Under the pieces are notes generated by a model that worked only from the letters and a program-made list of their open reading frames with translations, was not told the DNA's origin and made no database searches. Source: TMED27 sp964350695 (GTDB lineage: Bacteria > Pseudomonadota > Alphaproteobacteria > Micavibrionales > Micavibrionaceae). From it: 64,000 bases of DNA. A program made the translations under genes and the position numbers. Position 1 is the stretch's first letter. Each line of letters opens with the position of its first letter. Below are positions 7,838-16,613 of this stretch, in pieces. Where the stretch lies: contig CAYGKM010000005.1 in assembly GCA_964350695.1 (NCBI GenBank), positions 1 to 64,000 of the forward strand, in the 5' to 3' direction.

Positions 7838-9223
7838 ATGAATTTTATCGAAACATTTCAAATGCTCGGCGGGAATGCCTGGCTTTATGGCGGAACCTTT
7901 ATTCTGGTTTTAAGTATTCTTGTGTTTGTACATGAATGGGGTCATTACATCGTTGCGCGTATGTGCGGCGTTGGGGTCGAGAGCTTTTCAATCGGCTTTG
8001 GTAAAGAGATTTTAGGGTATACCGATAAGAAGAATACGCGGTGGAAGCTCTCGCTCATCCCGCTTGGCGGCTATGTGAAGCTGTATGGGGATATTGATCC
8101 GGCGAGTACGGCGAATGACGATACGGTCGAGGAGGGCGAGGTGGTTCGCCCGATGACTGAGGAAGAGCGCTCAAAGGCGTTTTTTGCACAAAGCGTATGG
8201 AAGCGGGCGGCGGTTGTTATTGCCGGCCCTGCTATCAACTATATTTTCGCGATCATATTGATGACCGCATTGTTCACGTTTAACGGTCAGCCTATTACGC
8301 CGCCATCTGCTGCGGCGGTTATTGGCGGGTCGTCTGCCGATGAAAACGGTTTTAAACCGCATGATATCGTGCGTTCGATTGACGGCGTGGAGATCAAGAG
8401 TTTTGAAGATATTCGCCGCGAGATGATGATTGCCCTTGATACGGAAAAACGTTTCGTGGTTGAGCGTGACGGCAAAGAGATTGAGATTTTCGCCAAGCCG
8501 ACAAAAGAAATTAAAACAGACCGTTTCGGGTTTCAGCATAGTCGCGGGCTGTTGGGACTGATTAGTCCGCGCCACGCAATTAAGATCGATACGATCAAAT
8601 CAATTAACGGGCGCAGCTTCAATGACGTTGAGGCTGTGCGTGCAGAAATTAACAAGCGTATGGGGCAGAATTTTGTGATCGAGATTCAGCGCGGCGAAGA
8701 AAGCCAGACGATGGATGTTAAACCAACGGCTGAGTTTAATGCGAGTATGAATGATCCGGAAGCGGCGGAGTTCAACCTGCTTTTGCTCGCCAATACCGAT
8801 GCCAATACATTCTTGAAGCGCCCTGCGGGCACGGCTTTTGTGAAGTCGATCGAGGAGTGCTGGAATATTACACGCGGGACATTGGAAGCTCTCGGGCAGA
8901 TGGTGACGGGAACGCGCAGCGCGACCGAGCTTGGCGGGATTATCCGTATCGGCGCTTTGGCGGGTGATATGGCCTCACAAGGCATTATTGCGCTGATTAT
9001 GTTTACGGCGCTGCTATCCATCAATCTGGGGCTCATTAATTTGCTGCCTATCCCGATGCTGGATGGCGGGCATTTGGTGTTCTACTTCTTCGAAGGCATT
9101 ATGGGCCGCCCTGTTCCGGAGCGTATTCAGGAATATGCGTTCCGCGTGGGTTTGACGTTTTTGATCGGGATTATGGTGTTTGCCAACCTGAATGATATCC
9201 TGCAACTCGTTCTGAAGACGTAA
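7838..9223 (+). CDS. rseP: RseP-family site-2 zinc metalloprotease
   Basis: Inner-membrane intramembrane protease of the S2P family, which in E. coli cleaves RseA during the sigma-E response; 461 residues. The zinc motif HEWGH is at residues 32-36 within the first transmembrane helix. PDZ-like segments follow around residues 130-210 (GFKPHDIVRSIDGVEIKSFE) and 235-305. The third ligand motif NLLPIPMLDGGHLVF lies near the C-terminus between further membrane helices. It sits between dxr and bamA, as widely seen in proteobacteria, linking it to envelope homeostasis. Its substrate in this organism cannot be read from the sequence. Confidence 0.95.
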   Translation: MNFIETFQMLGGNAWLYGGTFILVLSILVFVHEWGHYIVARMCGVGVESFSIGFGKEILGYTDKKNTRWKLSLIPLGGYVKLYGDIDPASTANDDTVEEGEVVRPMTEEERSKAFFAQSVWKRAAVVIAGPAINYIFAIILMTALFTFNGQPITPPSAAAVIGGSSADENGFKPHDIVRSIDGVEIKSFEDIRREMMIALDTEKRFVVERDGKEIEIFAKPTKEIKTDRFGFQHSRGLLGLISPRHAIKIDTIKSINGRSFNDVEAVRAEINKRMGQNFVIEIQRGEESQTMDVKPTAEFNASMNDPEAAEFNLLLLANTDANTFLKRPAGTAFVKSIEECWNITRGTLEALGQMVTGTRSATELGGIIRIGALAGDMASQGIIALIMFTALLSINLGLINLLPIPMLDGGHLVFYFFEGIMGRPVPERIQEYAFRVGLTFLIGIMVFANLNDILQLVLKT

Positions 9224-9319
9224 ATGCTTAAAAGTGTTTAGACTCTAGCCTTCTTCATTAAAAAACAGTATGTTTAAAAAGGATTTGTTTTTTCTAAACA
9301 AGTCTTTAATCTGTCACTC

Positions 9320-9350
9320 GCGTGAATTGAATTGTTTTTTAGTCTCACGC
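9320..9350 (+). promoter_or_regulatory. Inverted repeat upstream of bamA
   Basis: GCGTGA (9320-9325) and TCACGC (9345-9350) form an inverted repeat with a 19-base spacer in the 159-base rseP-bamA interval. The AT-rich segment downstream (TTGTTT 9332, CATAAT 9357) could be a promoter. A regulatory role is a guess from position only. Confidence 0.3.
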
Positions 9351-9382
9351 ATCCATCATAATGAATGCTTAAGGTGAACCGT

Positions 9383-11653
9383 ATGCACACAAAAAGTTTT
9401 GGTCAGTTATTCCTGCTGTCTTTTCTCATGCTTGTTTTTCTGCCGAGTTTGGCTTTTGCGCAAACGATTGTTCGTGAAATACGTGTTAAAGGCGCAGAGC
9501 GGATCGAGCCTGCGACTGTTGCTTCATATTTGAGCATTAATGTCGGCGACGAGATGACCCAGCAGAATTTGGATAAAGGGCTTAAAAGCCTTTTCTCCAC
9601 CGGTCTTTTTGCCGATGTGACATTGCGTCAGGACGGTGATGCATTGGTTGTGGATGTTCAGGAAAACCCGATCATTAATCGCATTGCGTTTGAGGGTAAT
9701 GACAAGATTAAAGATGAGGAGCTGGCTGCGGAGGCGCAGCTTCGTCCGCGTCAGGTGTTTACGCGCACACGTGTGCAGAGCGATGTGATGCGCCTTTATC
9801 AAATTTATCGCCGTAACGGGCATTTCTCGGTGAATATCGAGCCGAAGGTTATCAAGCTTGACCAGAACCGTGTTGATTTGGCGTTCGAAATTGATGAAGG
9901 GGATATCACTAAAGTGGAATCCATTCGTTTCATCGGCAATAAGCGCTTTGATGATGATAAATTGCGCGGCGAGATCAGCACAAAAGAATCTATCTGGTAT
10001 CGCTTCCTGACGGGCGGCGATAACTATGACCAAGACCGCCTTGCTTATGACCAAGAGCTTTTGCGTCGCTACTACCTTTCCCAAGGTTATGCCGATTTCC
10101 AGATTTTATCCGCTGTTGCGGAGCTTTCCGATGAGCGTGATCGTTTCTTTGTGACCTTCACATTGGATGAAGGGCAGCGTTATAAAGTTGGTGAGATTAA
10201 CATTGATTCCCAGATTCGTAATTATGACGCGAGTGTTTTGAATCAAGAATTGGTTATGGACAAGGGAGATTGGTATAACGCCGATTATGTCCGCGAAAGC
10301 GTGGATGCGGTGACCGATGCGCTTGGAGATCAGCAATATGCGTTCGTGAATGTGCAGCCTGATATTCGTCCGAATAAAGAAACGCAGCTTGTTGATATTA
10401 CATTCCAGATTAGTGAAACACCGCGCGTTTTCGTTGAGCGTATTAATGTGAATGGCAATATCCGCACACTTGATAAGGTTGTGCGCCGTGAGTTGGAGCT
10501 TGTTGAGGGAGACCCATTCAACCGCTCTAAGCTTTCAAGATCAGAACAGAATATCCGTGATTTGGATTTCTTTGAAACTGTTGAAGTGAATACATCTCCC
10601 GGTTCTGCGCCTGATAAGGTGAATATTGATGTCGCTGTGGCGGAAAAATCTACGGGTGAAATTTCCGTCGGGGCAGGGTTCTCGACCAGTGAAGGTCCGA
10701 TTGCTGACTTTAGTATCAGGGAGCGTAACTTCCTTGGTAAAGGGCAGGAAATTTTATTGGCGACCAGTTTGGGACAGACGACGCGCTTTAATGCATCGTT
10801 TACTGAGCCGCGTTTTCAGGGTCGTGATTTTGCTGTAGGGACAGATTTGTTTCATGTCAGCACGGATGGCCGCGACAGTATTACATACGATCAGACCAGA
10901 AGCGGGGGCGCGCTGCGCGTTGGATACCCGCTATCCGAGCGTTGGAGACAGACTCTTAAATACAGCTTGTTCCGCAATGAAATCAGTAGCATTGATGATA
11001 ACGCAAATTTCTTCCTGCGCGCGCAAGAGGGTAAATATGACACCTCTGTCGTATCACAAGGTATCACATATGATTCACGTGACAGCACTCTGCAGCCGAC
11101 AAACGGTTTGCTCTATTGGCTTAGCACCGGCGTTTCTGGCTTGGGCGGGGACTCTAAGTATGTTTCCGCGTCTACGGGGGCGTCACAATACTTCCCTGTT
11201 GCCGATGGCTGGGTGTTTAACGTGCTGGGTGAGGTTGGCGCTATCGAAGGATATTCCGATGCGAATGTTCGGGTGAACGAGCGCTTTAATCTTGGTGAAA
11301 ACGAAGTACGCGGATTTGATAATGCGGGTATTACGCCCAGAACCACAGATGGTGATTTGGTGGGTGGTAATAAGTTTTATCGCGGTACCGCAGAGCTCTC
11401 TTTCCCGCTTTACGGCCTTTCGGAAGAGCTGGGCATTAAAGGACATACTTTCACAGATATCGGGTCTGCTTGGGATTCGGATGACGAAGGCCCGAGTATT
11501 CTTGATGAAAGCTCTATCCGCGTTGGTGTGGGTGCGGGTATTTCGTGGAACTCTCCTTTCGGGCCGCTTCGCGCAGATCTTGCGAAAGCTGTTGTTAAGG
11601 AAGATTTTGATGAAACCCAGATTTTCCACTTTAATTTTGGTACGCGTTTCTAA
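9383..11653 (+). CDS. bamA: Outer membrane protein assembly factor BamA
   Basis: Omp85-family beta-barrel that inserts outer-membrane proteins; 756 residues from the chosen start. ATG 9383 is preferred over ATG 9365 because AAGGTGA at 9371-9377 is correctly spaced and the protein then opens with a clean signal peptide (LFLLSFLMLVFLPSLAFAQ). Five POTRA domains follow to about residue 420 (first: IVREIRVKGAERIEPATV). The C-terminal barrel contains the conserved VRGF loop motif (GENEVRGFDNAGITPR) and ends in phenylalanine (FNFGTRF). It precedes skp, lpxD, fabZ and lpxA as in most Gram-negatives. Confidence 0.97.
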   Translation: MHTKSFGQLFLLSFLMLVFLPSLAFAQTIVREIRVKGAERIEPATVASYLSINVGDEMTQQNLDKGLKSLFSTGLFADVTLRQDGDALVVDVQENPIINRIAFEGNDKIKDEELAAEAQLRPRQVFTRTRVQSDVMRLYQIYRRNGHFSVNIEPKVIKLDQNRVDLAFEIDEGDITKVESIRFIGNKRFDDDKLRGEISTKESIWYRFLTGGDNYDQDRLAYDQELLRRYYLSQGYADFQILSAVAELSDERDRFFVTFTLDEGQRYKVGEINIDSQIRNYDASVLNQELVMDKGDWYNADYVRESVDAVTDALGDQQYAFVNVQPDIRPNKETQLVDITFQISETPRVFVERINVNGNIRTLDKVVRRELELVEGDPFNRSKLSRSEQNIRDLDFFETVEVNTSPGSAPDKVNIDVAVAEKSTGEISVGAGFSTSEGPIADFSIRERNFLGKGQEILLATSLGQTTRFNASFTEPRFQGRDFAVGTDLFHVSTDGRDSITYDQTRSGGALRVGYPLSERWRQTLKYSLFRNEISSIDDNANFFLRAQEGKYDTSVVSQGITYDSRDSTLQPTNGLLYWLSTGVSGLGGDSKYVSASTGASQYFPVADGWVFNVLGEVGAIEGYSDANVRVNERFNLGENEVRGFDNAGITPRTTDGDLVGGNKFYRGTAELSFPLYGLSEELGIKGHTFTDIGSAWDSDDEGPSILDESSIRVGVGAGISWNSPFGPLRADLAKAVVKEDFDETQIFHFNFGTRF

Positions 11654-11680
11654 ACTGACGCGGCATTAGAAAAACGGTTT

Positions 11681-12205
11681 ATGTTTCGCCTTGCGCTTAT
11701 TCTTATTGTTATGTTTGTGCCGTCCGTTGCGGCGGCGCAGACTTCGATTGCGGTTGTCGATGTTAAAAGGCTTATGAATGCTTCGGACGCCGCCGTATCT
11801 ATCCAAGATCAAAGAGAAGCGCTTAAGAATAAATACCTTCAAGAAATTACCGTGCAGGAACAAGCCCTTCGCGCGGAAGAAAAGCGATTAGAAGAAAAAA
11901 CGATTTCCGCAGGGGACGAGGTTTCGGCTAATGATCGCCAAAATTACGAGGGTATGTTGCTTGAGGCGCGGCGGTTTTCGCAAGACAGAAAACGAAAGCT
12001 GGAAGAAGCGTCACGCCGAGCAACCGAGGCCTTAAGAGAAACCGTTTATGTGATTATTCAGGAAATGGCGAATGAGAATTCGTATGGTTTGGTGATTTCC
12101 AATCAAAATGTGATTGCCGGGGAAAAATCTCTCGAGATTACCGATGAGGCCTTAGAGCGCTTGAATAAGCGTTTGCCGAAGATATCTCTGGATATTGAGG
12201 AGTAA
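11681..12205 (+). CDS. skp: Skp/OmpH-family periplasmic chaperone
   Basis: Holdase chaperone that carries unfolded outer-membrane proteins to BamA; 174 residues. A short signal peptide ends at VAAAQ. The mature part begins with the typical IAVVDVKRLMNASDA, followed by a long charged helical hairpin (LQEITVQEQALRAEEKRLEE to KRKLEEASRRATEAL) and a C-terminal strand with YGLVISNQNVI. It lies 27 bases after bamA and ends 4 bases before lpxD, so coexpression is likely. Family assignment comes from architecture and context; primary sequence in this family is weakly conserved. Confidence 0.88.
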   Translation: MFRLALILIVMFVPSVAAAQTSIAVVDVKRLMNASDAAVSIQDQREALKNKYLQEITVQEQALRAEEKRLEEKTISAGDEVSANDRQNYEGMLLEARRFSQDRKRKLEEASRRATEALRETVYVIIQEMANENSYGLVISNQNVIAGEKSLEITDEALERLNKRLPKISLDIEE

Positions 12206-12209
12206 GGGT

Positions 12210-13235
12210 ATGGCAGATTTAAAGTTTTTTGATCGTAAGGGACCGTTCAGCATCGAGGATATTGCCCAAATCACAGGGGCGGATATTCAAAACTGTAATG
12301 ATCCATCCATGAACTTTGTTGACGTTGCGGCGTTGGATGCGGCGGATGAAACGAAGCTCAGCTTTTTGGATAATGTGAAATATAAGGAGCAATTCGGAGT
12401 CACCAAGGCGGGCGCGTGTTTTGTTCATCCTGATGCAGCCCATTTAGCGCCCGAAGGCCTTGCTTTATTGGTTACGCCGTTTCCCTACAAAGCGTATGCT
12501 TTGGCGGCGCAGGCATTTTATCCTGATGAAAAGCCGCGGGCGAGCATTTCGGAGACCGCCAGCATATCAGAAAGCGTGGATATCGGCGAAGGCACAACGA
12601 TTGAGCCGAATGTCTGCATTGCGGAGGGCGCAGTGATTGGCAAGGGGTGCTGGATTGAAGCGGGCGCAGTGATCGGGCGGAATGTTCAGATTGGTGATTA
12701 TGTCCGCATTGGTGCAAATGCCGCGGTGTCCCACGCGCATATCGGTGATTACAGCCGCCTGTATACGGGCGCGCGCGTCGGGCAAGACGGTTTCGGCTTT
12801 GCGATTGATCCGCGCGGGCACGTGAAAGTGCCGCAGCTTGGGCGCGTGATTATCGAAGGCCATGTCGAGATTGGAGCGAATACCTGTATTGATCGCGGGG
12901 CCGGCCCTGATACGGTGATCGGGCAGGGCACGTGGATTGATAATTTGGTGCAGATCGGTCATAACGTGAAAATCGGGCGTGGCTGCATTATTGTTGCGCA
13001 AGTTGGAATTTCAGGCAGCACGGTGCTGGAGGATTTTGTTGCGATTGGCGGTCAGGGCGGCGTTGCGGGGCATTTAACCATCGGGCAGGGCGCGCGGATT
13101 GCGGCACAATCAGGCATTATAAAAGACGTACCCGCAGGGCAGGAATATATGGGATATCCTGCAATCCCGATACGTGATTTTATGAAACAGGTTGCTTTCA
13201 TGAAGCGATTGATTAAAAAGAATAAAGACGCTTAA
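12210..13235 (+). CDS. lpxD: UDP-3-O-(3-hydroxyacyl)glucosamine N-acyltransferase
   Basis: Third step of lipid A synthesis: adds the second hydroxyacyl chain to UDP-3-O-acylglucosamine from acyl-ACP. 341 residues from ATG 12210, which has GAGGAGTAAGG just upstream; a TTG at 12195 is in frame but lies inside skp. An N-terminal uridine-binding domain is followed by a left-handed beta-helix of hexapeptide repeats (IGEGTTIEPNVCIAEGAVIG and onward). The catalytic-His region reads DNLVQIGHNVKIGRGC. It is part of the skp-lpxD-fabZ-lpxA-lpxI-lpxB run. Confidence 0.96.
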   Translation: MADLKFFDRKGPFSIEDIAQITGADIQNCNDPSMNFVDVAALDAADETKLSFLDNVKYKEQFGVTKAGACFVHPDAAHLAPEGLALLVTPFPYKAYALAAQAFYPDEKPRASISETASISESVDIGEGTTIEPNVCIAEGAVIGKGCWIEAGAVIGRNVQIGDYVRIGANAAVSHAHIGDYSRLYTGARVGQDGFGFAIDPRGHVKVPQLGRVIIEGHVEIGANTCIDRGAGPDTVIGQGTWIDNLVQIGHNVKIGRGCIIVAQVGISGSTVLEDFVAIGGQGGVAGHLTIGQGARIAAQSGIIKDVPAGQEYMGYPAIPIRDFMKQVAFMKRLIKKNKDA

Positions 13236-13251
13236 AAAAGAGAAAACGGGC

Positions 13252-13716
13252 ATGAGCGAAAAGAGCAAAAAGACAATTGAGATTACCGAGATCATGAAGA
13301 TGATCCCGCATCGCTACCCCTTGCTTTTGGTGGATCGGGTGATTGATCTCGTTACGGGTGAGAGCGCAACCGGCGTTAAGAACGTCACCATAAACGAGCC
13401 GCATTTTATGGGGCATTTCCCCGGCTATCCGGTTATGCCCGGCGTGTTGATTGTCGAGGCGATGGCGCAGACGGCGGCGATTGTTGTTGTGGACGGCGTG
13501 GGCGCGGCGGCGGCGGGCAAGATTGTGTATTTCATGACCATTGATAATGCGCGTTTCCGCAAGCCTGTTACGCCTGGCGATGTGTTGCACATTCATGTTG
13601 AGAAAATTCGCGGACGGGCGAATGTCTGGAAGTTTAAAGGCGTGGCGAAGGTCGGTGATGTGGTTTGCGCGGAAGCGACGTTCAGCGCCATGATCACCGA
13701 TAAGGAAGCGCCATAA
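13252..13716 (+). CDS. fabZ: 3-hydroxyacyl-ACP dehydratase FabZ
   Basis: Dehydrates 3-hydroxyacyl-ACP in type II fatty-acid synthesis; 154 residues with a single hot-dog fold. The catalytic pair is His55 in GHFPGYPVMPG and Glu69 in GVLIVEAMAQTAA, spaced 14 residues apart as in the family. The N-terminal IMKMIPHRYPLLLVDRV is also typical. It competes with the Lpx enzymes for 3-hydroxyacyl-ACP, which explains its place between lpxD and lpxA. A small hairpin (AAAGCG 13746-13751 with CGCTTT 13759-13764) lies in the 75-base gap before lpxA. Confidence 0.97.
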   Translation: MSEKSKKTIEITEIMKMIPHRYPLLLVDRVIDLVTGESATGVKNVTINEPHFMGHFPGYPVMPGVLIVEAMAQTAAIVVVDGVGAAAAGKIVYFMTIDNARFRKPVTPGDVLHIHVEKIRGRANVWKFKGVAKVGDVVCAEATFSAMITDKEAP

Positions 13717-13791
13717 TTAAGCCCTTAGTTGTAACTTGCCGCAACAAAGCGTGATTGGCGCTTTCCCCTTATACAGCATAGAAATAAAGTC

Positions 13792-14595
13792 ATGAGTTCT
13801 GCATCTATTCATCCCACCGCCATTATTGAAGACGGCGCGAAAATCGCCGAGGGCGTATCTATTGGCCCTTACTGCGTTGTTGGGCCGCATGTTGTGCTTG
13901 ATAAAGGCGTGACTTTGCGCTCGCATGTGAATATCGAGGGCCATACCCATGTGGGAGAGGGCACGACGATCTTCCCGTTTGCGTCCATCGGCTCCGCGCC
14001 GCAGGATTTGAAATTCAGCGGAGAGGCTTCGCGCCTTATTATCGGTAAAAATAACACTATTCGCGAGCATGTGACCATGAATCCGGGTACGCAGCATGGC
14101 GGCATGGAAACCAAGATCGGTGATAATTGTTTGTTCATGATGGCGGCGCATGTGGCGCATGATTGTCATGTGGGGAATAACGTGATTTTGGCCAATAACG
14201 CAACGATTGCGGGGCATGTACATGTCGGGAATTTTGTAATTATCGGCGGGCTTTCGGCTGTGCATCAGTTTATCCGCATTGGTGATCATGCGATTATCGG
14301 TGGAATGTCTGGCGTTGAGAGTGATGTAATCCCTTACGGGCGCGTGAAAGGTGAGCGCGCCGCATTGGCGGGGCTGAACCTTATCGGCCTTGAGCGCCGC
14401 GGCTTTGAAAAAGACGATGTGCGTAAAATTCAGCGTGCCTATAACCAGCTTTTCGGGGATGAGGGAACGTTCGAGCAGCGCATTGAATCTGTTTCCAATG
14501 ATTTTGATGATGATGAAACGATCATGAAGATTGTTGAGTTCGCAAAAGCCAAAGATAAATTCCCCTTATGTCAGCCCCAAAAGAAATCAGCATAA
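13792..14595 (+). CDS. lpxA: UDP-N-acetylglucosamine acyltransferase
   Basis: First step of lipid A synthesis; 267 residues. A left-handed beta-helix of hexapeptide repeats begins at IHPTAIIEDGAKIAEGVSIG. Diagnostic motifs are PQDLKFSGEASRLIIGKNN, IREHVTMNPGT, MAAHVAHDCHVGN (catalytic His region) and GGLSAVHQFIRIG. The C-terminal helical ACP-binding domain has LNLIGLERRGF. The 3' end overlaps lpxI by 28 bases, so the two are probably translationally coupled. No strong ribosome site is visible. Confidence 0.97.
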   Translation: MSSASIHPTAIIEDGAKIAEGVSIGPYCVVGPHVVLDKGVTLRSHVNIEGHTHVGEGTTIFPFASIGSAPQDLKFSGEASRLIIGKNNTIREHVTMNPGTQHGGMETKIGDNCLFMMAAHVAHDCHVGNNVILANNATIAGHVHVGNFVIIGGLSAVHQFIRIGDHAIIGGMSGVESDVIPYGRVKGERAALAGLNLIGLERRGFEKDDVRKIQRAYNQLFGDEGTFEQRIESVSNDFDDDETIMKIVEFAKAKDKFPLCQPQKKSA

Positions 14596-15398
14596 AAAAA
14601 TTAGGCATTATTGCAGGCGGCGGCGAGTTGCCGCGTGTTCTGATTAAATCCTGCCTTGAAAAAGGCGTAGAGCCATTTGTGGTCGCTTTTGACGGACAAA
14701 CCGATCAAGAAACGGCGAAAGGTCACCCGCATCTCTGGACGCGTTTAGGGGCGGCGGGAAAGGTTCTCAAAACCCTTAAATCGCATGACATTTCAGATGT
14801 TGTTTTGATTGGTACGATCAAGCGTCCGTCAGTTGCGGAAATTCGCCCTGATATTACAGGCGCGAAAATCATGGCGAAGATTGGCCTTAGCAGTTTTGGC
14901 GATGACGCGCTGCTGCGGTCTTTGCGGAAAGTCTTTGAACATGAGGGTTTTGCGCTTCATGGGGCGCATAAATTTGCGCCCGAGCTTTTGGGGCAAAAGG
15001 GTGCGGTGGGTAAAGTGAAGCCTGATAAAGCGGCGCAGGATGATATCGCCAAGGGCGCAGAGGTTTTGAAACATATGAGCGCGCTTGATATCGGGCAATC
15101 CGTGATTGTTCAGCAAGGCTTGGTTTTGGGGCTGGAAGCTGCCGAAGGCACGGATGCGTTGATTAAGCGCTGCGGCGAGTATAAGCGCAAAGGGCGCGGC
15201 GGGGTGCTTGTTAAGATGCCCAAAGAGGGGCAGGATTTTGATTTCGATTTGCCGACCATCGGCGCGGCGACAATCGAGAATGCGGCGCGTGCGGGCTTAA
15301 GCGGCATTGCATACCAATCCGGCGCAACGCTTTTGGTGGACAAAGAAAAGCTTGCGAAATGCGCGGATAAGCATAAAATTTTTCTTATAGGTTTTTGA
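14568..15398 (+). CDS. lpxI: UDP-2,3-diacylglucosamine pyrophosphatase LpxI
   Basis: Hydrolyses UDP-2,3-diacylglucosamine to lipid X, replacing LpxH in most alphaproteobacteria; 276 residues (DUF1009 family). It opens with KLGIIAGGGELPRVLIKSC. Further signatures are VVLIGTIKRPSVAEIRPD, GDDALLRSL, GQSVIVQQGLVLGLEAAEGT and the C-terminal LFLIGF-like end (KIFLIGF). The start lies inside lpxA in another frame, an arrangement common for this gene pair. It is followed 42 bases later by lpxB. Confidence 0.95.
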   Translation: MSAPKEISIKKLGIIAGGGELPRVLIKSCLEKGVEPFVVAFDGQTDQETAKGHPHLWTRLGAAGKVLKTLKSHDISDVVLIGTIKRPSVAEIRPDITGAKIMAKIGLSSFGDDALLRSLRKVFEHEGFALHGAHKFAPELLGQKGAVGKVKPDKAAQDDIAKGAEVLKHMSALDIGQSVIVQQGLVLGLEAAEGTDALIKRCGEYKRKGRGGVLVKMPKEGQDFDFDLPTIGAATIENAARAGLSGIAYQSGATLLVDKEKLAKCADKHKIFLIGF

Positions 15399-15440
15399 TC
15401 CTCACAGCCTTGTTTAAGGCAATCAGCTAGGAATGACATT

Positions 15441-16592
15441 ATGTCTGTACCCAAAATATTTATGATCGCGGGAGAAGCCTCGGGAGATGCGCTTGGCGGC
15501 CCTTTGATGGCGGCCTTAAAAGAAAAAAATTCCATGATCGATATTCGCGGTGTTGGCGGCGCGGCGATGAAGACGAAAGGCCTACGTTCTCTTTTGCCGA
15601 TGGAAGAGCTTTGCGTTATGGGGCTTTGGGAAGTGATGTGGCATTTGCCCCGTCTGCTCAGGCTTATACAAGGCTTGGCGGAAGAGATTGAGGCGTTTCA
15701 GCCGGATTATTTAGTGACGATAGATTTGCCCGATTTTAATTTTCGCCTCGCCGAGAAGCTTAAAAAACGTGGAAAGTTTAAGGGTAAGATTGTCCATTAT
15801 GTCGCGCCCAGCGTTTGGGCGTGGCGCCCGGGCCGTGCAAAAAAAGTGGCGGGGTATCTCGATGGTATAATGTGCTTGTTCCCGTTTGAGCCTGCGTATT
15901 TCGAGAAAGAAGGATTGCGCGCGGAATATGTAGGGCATCCGTTGATTGAGAATGATTTATCGAGCGTGGATGTGGAGCGGTTTAAAGCCGCGAATGAGAT
16001 ATCTGGGGACGCTGTGAAGGTCGGGCTGTTTTTTGGCAGCCGTGAGCAGGAGATCAAATCTCTTAGCCCTGTGATTATTGAAGCGACGGAGCTTATTCGT
16101 GAGCAAGTGCCGGACGTGCATTTTATTGCGCCGACGTTGCCGCATATGGATTTGGATATTGTCGAGATATTACAGCCGACGGGCGCGCGTTTTTCGGTGG
16201 CGGCGAAGCCAGAGAATAAATGGGCGGCTATAATGTCCTGTGATGTGGCGATTGCGGTTTCCGGCACGGTCGGGTTGGAGCTTGCTTATGCCGGCGTTCC
16301 GCATGTTATCGGGTATAAGATGCATCCTGCGAGCTGGAGGCTTGCGAAAATGCTGGTGAAGAGCAAATACGCGCATTTGGCGAATATCTTGCTTGATGCG
16401 CCCGTCGTGCCGGAGTTGTTGCAAGGTGATTGCCGCCCGGAGACGATCGCGAAGGCGGTTTTGGAGCTTCTGCTTTATGATGAGAAAGCGGATGCGCAGA
16501 AAGACGCGTTTAAGACGCTTGCTGCGAAGCTTAAACCCGAAGGGCTTGAAAGCCCGTCTGCGCGGGCTGTTCAATTTATTTTAAAAACGTAA
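15441..16592 (+). CDS. lpxB: Lipid A disaccharide synthase
   Basis: Condenses lipid X with UDP-2,3-diacylglucosamine to form the lipid A disaccharide; peripheral membrane GT19 glycosyltransferase, 383 residues. Motifs are IFMIAGEASGDALGGPLMAA, MEELCVMGLWEV, DYLVTIDLPDFNFRLAEKLK, HYVAPSVWAWRPGRAKK and SGTVGLELAYAGVPHVIGYK. TAGGAATGA precedes the ATG. The stop codon lies within a bidirectional terminator shared with the opposing gltA. This closes the + strand block that starts at rpsB. Confidence 0.97.
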   Translation: MSVPKIFMIAGEASGDALGGPLMAALKEKNSMIDIRGVGGAAMKTKGLRSLLPMEELCVMGLWEVMWHLPRLLRLIQGLAEEIEAFQPDYLVTIDLPDFNFRLAEKLKKRGKFKGKIVHYVAPSVWAWRPGRAKKVAGYLDGIMCLFPFEPAYFEKEGLRAEYVGHPLIENDLSSVDVERFKAANEISGDAVKVGLFFGSREQEIKSLSPVIIEATELIREQVPDVHFIAPTLPHMDLDIVEILQPTGARFSVAAKPENKWAAIMSCDVAIAVSGTVGLELAYAGVPHVIGYKMHPASWRLAKMLVKSKYAHLANILLDAPVVPELLQGDCRPETIAKAVLELLLYDEKADAQKDAFKTLAAKLKPEGLESPSARAVQFILKT

Positions 16593-16613
16593 AGAGCGCG
16601 TTATTTGCGTTTT
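16584..16613. terminator. Bidirectional terminator between lpxB and gltA
   Basis: AAAACGTAAA (16584-16593) pairs with TTTGCGTTTT (16604-16613), ten base pairs including one G-U, with A/T runs on both sides. It overlaps the stop codons of both converging genes, which are only 8 bases apart. Confidence 0.55.
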